DNA of 64,000 nucleotides. Origin: Ktedonosporobacter rubrisoli (GTDB taxonomy: Bacteria > Chloroflexota > Ktedonobacteria > Ktedonobacterales > Ktedonobacteraceae). A program made the position numbers and the translations under genes. The stretch spans positions 8,680,001-8,744,000 of the forward strand of contig NZ_CP035758.1 in assembly GCF_004208415.1 (NCBI RefSeq), given 5' to 3'. The first letter of the stretch is position 1, and each line of letters starts with the position of its first letter. A model generated the notes under the pieces. That model did not search any database. It was not told the DNA's origin and saw only the letters and a program-made list of their open reading frames with translations. Positions 59,720 through 64,000 of this stretch are shown here, piece after piece.

Positions 59720-60871
59720 TTACTCGGAAGCGGTCTCAACCTTATGACCGTTAGCCTGCTCCGGGATAGGGCTTTTTTCAGCTTTGGGAGTGTGTTCCTC
59801 CCTGATGAAAGCCTCTGCCATCTCGTGGGCAACATCATCGTGGTATTGTACGGGAGGAGATTTCATCAAGTACGCGCTAGGTCCTTCAAGCGTGCCACTG
59901 ATACCACGGTCAAGCGCGAGCTTAACCATGCGTACGGCGTCGATCACGACTCCTGCCGAGTTAGGGGAGTCCCAAACCTCAAGCTTTAATTCCATGTTCA
60001 AGGGAACGTCGCCAAAGGTGCGGCCTTCCAGGCGGATATAGGCCCATTTGCGATCAGCGAGCCAGGCCACGTAGTCCGAGGGCCCGATATGGACGTTTTC
60101 GGCTCCCATCTCGTAATCAAGCTGGCTGGTTACAGCGTTGGTCTTGCTAATCTTTTTCGATTCCAGGCGCTCGCGCTCCAGCATGTTATAGAAGTCAGTA
60201 TTGCCGCCGACGTTGAGCTGCATGGTTCGCTCCACCTTGACGCCCCGTTCGCGGAAGAGGCGCGTGAGCATACGATGGACGATGGTAGCGCCTACCTGGC
60301 TCTTAATATCGTCGCCGATCATGGGCAGGCCTGCATCTTTAAAGCGATCCTGCCAGTATTTTTCGCGCGCGATAAAAACTGGAATACAGTTAACAAAACC
60401 TACGCCTGCCTGCAGAATCTGCTCAACGTACCACTTGGTCGCCGTTTCTGAGCCGACTGGTAAGTAATTGACAACGACATCGGTTCCGCTGTCCTTAAGA
60501 ATCTTAACAATATCTGATGTCTGGCCAGGAGCTTTGCTAATCACCTGGGAGAGATACTTGCCAAGTCCATCATGGGTCATGCCCCGCTGTACCTTCGTGC
60601 CAAGCTTTGGCACATCGGCGAAGCGATAGGTGTTGTTGGGCGCCGCGTAAATGGCCTCGCTAAGATCCTTGCCGACCTTGTTTACGTCAATGTCGATAGC
60701 TGTCGAGAATTCGATATCGTGGATGTGATAGCCGCCAAGATTCACATGCATCAAACCCGGTATAAAGTCATCGGGGTTGGCCTCACGATAGTAGTGGACG
60801 CCCTGAACGAGTGAACTGGCACAATTGCCTACACCGATGATACCAACGCGTACTTTTTTACTGCTCGTCAT
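59720..60871 (-). CDS. Myo-inositol-1-phosphate synthase
   Basis: A 383-aa NAD-dependent enzyme converting glucose-6-phosphate to inositol-3-phosphate, cytoplasmic. The Rossmann motif is VGIIGVGNCASSLVQG, followed by LPVGSETATKWY, GDDIKSQVGATI and QLNVGGNTDFYNML, the family core. Length matches the actinobacterial/archaeal type (about 360-390). The product feeds inositol phospholipids or mycothiol-like thiols; which one is not shown here. GAGGAG precedes the ATG. It stands alone, divergent from the AlkP-superfamily gene. Confidence 0.95.
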   Translation of the reverse strand: MTSSKKVRVGIIGVGNCASSLVQGVHYYREANPDDFIPGLMHVNLGGYHIHDIEFSTAIDIDVNKVGKDLSEAIYAAPNNTYRFADVPKLGTKVQRGMTHDGLGKYLSQVISKAPGQTSDIVKILKDSGTDVVVNYLPVGSETATKWYVEQILQAGVGFVNCIPVFIAREKYWQDRFKDAGLPMIGDDIKSQVGATIVHRMLTRLFRERGVKVERTMQLNVGGNTDFYNMLERERLESKKISKTNAVTSQLDYEMGAENVHIGPSDYVAWLADRKWAYIRLEGRTFGDVPLNMELKLEVWDSPNSAGVVIDAVRMVKLALDRGISGTLEGPSAYLMKSPPVQYHDDVAHEMAEAFIREEHTPKAEKSPIPEQANGHKVETASE

Positions 60872-61413
60872 GAATGACTCCTCTGCTGGTTATCTCTGAA
60901 GTTGAGATTGCCCCGCTACGCTTATCCCCAGACCTGATCTCATATAGCATACTATAACTTGTTTTTTGCGTGTATGCTATGTGCTTGCTTACAGGCGCCA
61001 TGTGAACTGGCTTACTACCTTGCTTGTTTTTCCTCGTAGGCCAGGCCTCAAGCCTGTAGGGTTTGCTGTAACCTATTGTGACGGCTGTTGCTCTTTTGCA
61101 CCAGATATAGCCCATTTAGGCTGTGCTCCTCCCCATAAAGAGCAACAGATGTTACATTGTAGTGGTAGTGGTAGGGAGCGAAGAGGTTGAGTAAATATAA
61201 CAGAGGCAAAAAATTTGCAACCGCTTCTATACTCCTCGGTAACACGTTTCGTCGAGTGATAGTGGTATGCTCAGTACCGAACACGTAGGTAGAGAGACTT
61301 CAATTTAAGCCTTGAGAACAATCAGTAGATAATAAAATGGTGTTGGATCTCTCATCTATGCTAGAAGTAGAGATAGAAGTGCTGATGCGACGTTATGAAA
61401 GGCAAGTTTGCTC
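60872..61413. other. Intergenic region between inositol synthase and AlkP gene
   Basis: About 540 bases between divergent genes with no supported gene. A short stem (CAGGC-ctcaa-GCCTG near 61046) is the only structure seen. It should contain both promoters; none could be assigned with both elements. Confidence 0.4.
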
Positions 61414-62814
61414 ATGGGTAAACAAAAAAGAGTCCTGGTAATTGGACTGGACTGCGCTCCTCCCGAGCTGGTGTTTGAGCAGTGGCGTGATGAGTTGCCG
61501 AATTTCAGGCGCGTAATGGATAATGGGGTATGGGGCAAACTGGAAAGCTGTATTCCAGCGATTACTGTTCCGGCCTGGAGTTCGATGATGTCGAGTAAGG
61601 ACCCCGGCACGCTGGGTTTTTATGGTTTCCGCAATCGTGGCGATCACACCTACGATAAGCACGTGCTGGCCAATTCGAACTCTGTGAAGACAGACCGAGT
61701 GTGGGATGTTTTGTCGCGCGCGGGTAAAAAGGTCATCACTGTTGGCGTCCCGCAGACCTATCCTCCAAAACCAGTCAACGGCATTCAAGTTGGTTGTTTC
61801 CTTTCCCCTTCAACCAAGAATCCAGAGCGACCCTATACCTATCCTCCTTCGGCTATGAAGGAGATCGAGGCGGCTGTGGGCGAATACCTGGTCGATGTGC
61901 CTAATTTCCGTACCAACGATAAAGATTATCTACTGCGCCAGATCTATACAATGACTGAAAAACGTTTTAAACTGGTCAAGAAATGGCTTGTGGAAAAAGA
62001 GTGGGATTTCTTTATGTTTGTGGAGATGGGCACTGATCGTATCCACCACGGTATGTGGAAGTATCACGACCCCACCCACCATAAATATGAAGTTCATCCG
62101 GTTTATAATAATAGTATTCATGACTATTATCGCTATATCGATAACGAGATTGGCCAGATTCTGGACCTTGTAGATGACGATACGACTGTCTTTATTGTCT
62201 CCGATCATGGGGCCAAGAAGATGGATGGCGGCCTCTGCGTCAATGAGTGGCTGATCAAAGAGGGCTATCTGACGCTGAAGTCCTATCCTTCTAAGATTAC
62301 GGCCCTTGATAAGTGCGAAATCGACTGGAGTAAGACCAAGGTCTGGGGCGATGGCGGTTACTACGCGCGCATCTTCCTTAATATCGAGGGACGAGAGCCG
62401 CAGGGCATTGTTAAGCCTGAAGAGGTTGAGGCACTGCGCAATGAGCTGAAGACGAAGTTTGAGGCAATCGTCGATCCCGATGGCGTGAATATCGGTACAA
62501 CGGTCTATAAGCCCCAGGAAGTGTATAAGCAATGTAACGGCGTGCCGCCCGACTTGATTGTGTACTTCGGCGATTTGCTGTGGCGCTCTGTAGGTACTGT
62601 TGGCTATAATTCTATCTATACGTTCGATAACGATACTGGCCCTGATGATTGTAACCATGCTCAGTTTGGTATTGTAATCAAGCATAGTGCGGATGCGCAT
62701 GAAGGACCTGGCGGCCGCGAGTTGCAGGGACTTCAGCTGATGGACATGGCTCCAACGATTTTGAAGGAGCTGGATGTACCTGTTCCTGCCGATATGCAGG
62801 GCAAAATTTTCTAA
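61414..62814 (+). CDS. Alkaline-phosphatase-superfamily phosphodiesterase-like protein
   Basis: A 466-aa predicted metal-dependent phosphohydrolase of the AlkP superfamily (COG3379-type). The metal sites are VLVIGLDCAPPE (Asp near residue 13), PAITVPAWSSMM (Thr near 51 as nucleophile), EMGTDRIHHGMW (Asp and His), VSDHGAKKMDG (Asp-His pair) and the later DDCNHAQFG. There is no signal peptide, so it is cytoplasmic. The substrate is unknown. It lies directly upstream of cysC and sat on the same strand, so a nucleotide made during sulfate assimilation, such as 3'-phosphoadenosine 5'-phosphate, is a possible substrate. ATG 61414 is the likely start. Confidence 0.88.
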   Translation: MGKQKRVLVIGLDCAPPELVFEQWRDELPNFRRVMDNGVWGKLESCIPAITVPAWSSMMSSKDPGTLGFYGFRNRGDHTYDKHVLANSNSVKTDRVWDVLSRAGKKVITVGVPQTYPPKPVNGIQVGCFLSPSTKNPERPYTYPPSAMKEIEAAVGEYLVDVPNFRTNDKDYLLRQIYTMTEKRFKLVKKWLVEKEWDFFMFVEMGTDRIHHGMWKYHDPTHHKYEVHPVYNNSIHDYYRYIDNEIGQILDLVDDDTTVFIVSDHGAKKMDGGLCVNEWLIKEGYLTLKSYPSKITALDKCEIDWSKTKVWGDGGYYARIFLNIEGREPQGIVKPEEVEALRNELKTKFEAIVDPDGVNIGTTVYKPQEVYKQCNGVPPDLIVYFGDLLWRSVGTVGYNSIYTFDNDTGPDDCNHAQFGIVIKHSADAHEGPGGRELQGLQLMDMAPTILKELDVPVPADMQGKIF

Positions 62815-63019
62815 AGCCGTAACCTGGAGAAAGCATCCCTGGCTGTTCAGCTGGCTGGCAAGGCTCAGACCTCCGGTCTATTGAGATTGGGCCTTCCTGC
62901 TCGCTTTTCCTTTCCTCTGCTGCCTTCGTCGGGCGCTGGGAAAACGAGAGGTGGAAAGCCCCGAGAGAGGAGCTGGGACGGGGATGCTGTACAAGCTAAC
63001 TTAAGGAGACTACTAATAG

Positions 63020-63616
63020 ATGGCGAACACTGGTTTTACTATCTGGTTTACAGGTTTGTCCGGTTCAGGCAAGAGTACCCTTTCTGACGCTATTCAGGAG
63101 CGTCTGGCCGCTCGCGGGCGCAATGTTGAGATCCTGGACGGGGATGTTGTGCGTACCCATCTGAGCAAAGGGCTTGGTTTCAGCCGCGAGGATCGCGATA
63201 CAAATATCAAGCGTATAGCTTTCGTTTGCTCCCTGCTCACCCGCAATGGCGTGGCCTGCATTTCTGCAGCTATTGCCCCTTATCGCGAGGCGCGCGAATG
63301 GGCCCGTAAGGAAATTGGAAATTTTGTTGAAGTCTATGTAAAATGCCCGCTTGAAGTATGCCGCCAGCGCGACGTCAAGGGTCTTTATAAGCTCGTCGAT
63401 GAGGGCAAGATTAAGAACTTCACAGGCGTAGATGATCCCTATGAAGAGCCAGAGCATCCCGAGCTCATTGTCGAGACAAATAAGGAGTCGGTTGAGGAGA
63501 GCGTCAACCGCATTATCGCCAAGCTTGAGGAATTGGGCTATCTGGAACCCGAAGAAATGAATGAGGATGAGTCAAAAGTAGTAACTGACCGCCTGGCTGC
63601 TTTGGGATACCTGTAA
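63020..63616 (+). CDS. cysC: Adenylylsulfate (APS) kinase
   Basis: A 198-aa cytoplasmic enzyme that phosphorylates APS to PAPS with ATP. The P-loop GLSGSGKST spans residues 12-20, EILDGDVVRTHLSKGLGFSREDRDTNI holds the APS-binding residues, and IAPYREAREWARKEIG and KCPLEVCRQRDVKGLY the lid region. The C-terminal 40 residues (EELGYLEPEEMNEDESKV) are longer than in short APS kinases. AAGGAGA lies about ten bases before the ATG. It follows the AlkP gene and precedes sat. Confidence 0.97.
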   Translation: MANTGFTIWFTGLSGSGKSTLSDAIQERLAARGRNVEILDGDVVRTHLSKGLGFSREDRDTNIKRIAFVCSLLTRNGVACISAAIAPYREAREWARKEIGNFVEVYVKCPLEVCRQRDVKGLYKLVDEGKIKNFTGVDDPYEEPEHPELIVETNKESVEESVNRIIAKLEELGYLEPEEMNEDESKVVTDRLAALGYL

Positions 63617-63663
63617 AATTGGTGTAAAATAGCTGAAGAAGGGAAATAGAGAAGAAGGTTAGC

Positions 63664-64000
63664 ATGACAGATGGATTGATTGCTCCTCATGGAGGAGAGC
63701 TAATTATAAATATGGCCGCTGAGGCCGAGCGGGCTGCGTTAGAAGAAAAGGCTAAGAGCCTACCAACCATTACTGTTGGCTCTCGCCAACTGGCGGACCT
63801 GGAGATGCTGGCTAACGGCGCGTATAGTCCGCTTGGTGGTTTTATGGGCCAGGCCGACTATTTGAGCGTCGTAAAAGAGATGCATTTGAGCAATGGTTTG
63901 CCCTGGACTGTTCCGATAACCCTGCCGATAACGCCTGAGCAGGCCGAGGCCATCAAGACTGATTCCCAGGTTGCTCTTGTTAACGCTGAGGGCGAGTTGC
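63664..64000 (+). CDS. sat: Sulfate adenylyltransferase (ATP sulfurylase), 3' end outside window
   Basis: The first 112 residues of the enzyme that makes APS from sulfate and ATP. LIAPHGGELI near the N-terminus and LPTITVGSRQLADLEMLANGAYSPLGGFMGQADY are the conserved PUA-like start of ATP sulfurylases. The reading frame stays open to the last base. GAAGG lies five bases before the ATG, 47 bases after cysC, so the two form an operon. Confidence 0.95.
   Translation, partial: MTDGLIAPHGGELIINMAAEAERAALEEKAKSLPTITVGSRQLADLEMLANGAYSPLGGFMGQADYLSVVKEMHLSNGLPWTVPITLPITPEQAEAIKTDSQVALVNAEGEL

Noticed and set aside
1..64000. Prophage, integrative element or CRISPR array
   Set aside because: No integrase, transposase, phage structural gene, cas gene or repeat-spacer array was seen.

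Overview
The window reads as a chromosomal segment of a Gram-positive-like, environmentally versatile bacterium, most likely Chloroflexota of the class Ktedonobacteria. That assignment is inference from gene content, not a phylogenetic test: many ECF-like sigma factors with HEAT/WD40 or zinc-finger partners, a FliA/WhiG-type sigma with CsrA, a myo-inositol-phosphate synthase, proline/threonine-rich surface proteins and sugar ABC importers without their own ATPase. No rRNA, CRISPR array, phage or intact insertion sequence is visible.

Layout. 1-1443: 3' end of gyrA and its terminator. 1477-6537 (minus): a small unknown protein, then three membrane glycosyltransferases (PIG-V-like, GT39-like, GtrA-GT2 fusion). 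6872-15421: hisS, a DnaJ-type zinc-cluster protein, an M24 peptidase, an LCP cell-wall enzyme, a PgeF/YfiH protein, an ArsR-like regulator and a DinB-like protein. 15443-25370: small enzymes, regulators (sigma-like, FadR-like, HxlR, ArsR) and two MFS exporters; one exporter is divergent from its probable ArsR repressor, with an operator-like repeat between them. 25531-28666: sugar ABC importer (binding protein plus two permeases), followed by a convergent SDR. 29589-29633: an orphan plus-strand terminator. 30553-33862 (minus): a five-gene operon of ECF sigma, HEAT-repeat/membrane fusion, two permeases and an ABC ATPase; two of its genes carry three frameshifts. 34046-43625: a YyaL/SSP411-type protein, a universal stress protein, a sigma plus zinc-finger pair with a decayed gene after it, two GlsB-like membrane proteins around a MITE-like repeat, an MFS transporter and a phosphatase. 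43769-51712: a TgpA-like transglutaminase, two unrecognised surface or membrane proteins, and a second sigma/HEAT locus (HEAT-TM-WD40) whose sigma is frameshifted. 51936-56768: a second sugar importer with two related binding-protein genes in opposite orientation. 57103-57281: two tandem tRNA-Ser genes. 57881-59571: FliA-type sigma, FlgM-like anti-sigma and CsrA. 59720-64000: inositol-phosphate synthase, then an AlkP-superfamily enzyme, cysC and sat.

How the genes may work together. The strongest theme is transcriptional signalling. Five sigma-family genes lie in 64 kb, four of them paired with plausible sensor or anti-sigma genes, and two of those partners are HEAT-repeat membrane proteins. 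The second theme is decay: eight frame breaks can be inferred, each explained most simply by loss of one or two bases, and all fall in accessory or regulatory genes while housekeeping genes are intact. Either these loci are under relaxed selection or the assembly has short-deletion errors. The sequence alone cannot decide this.
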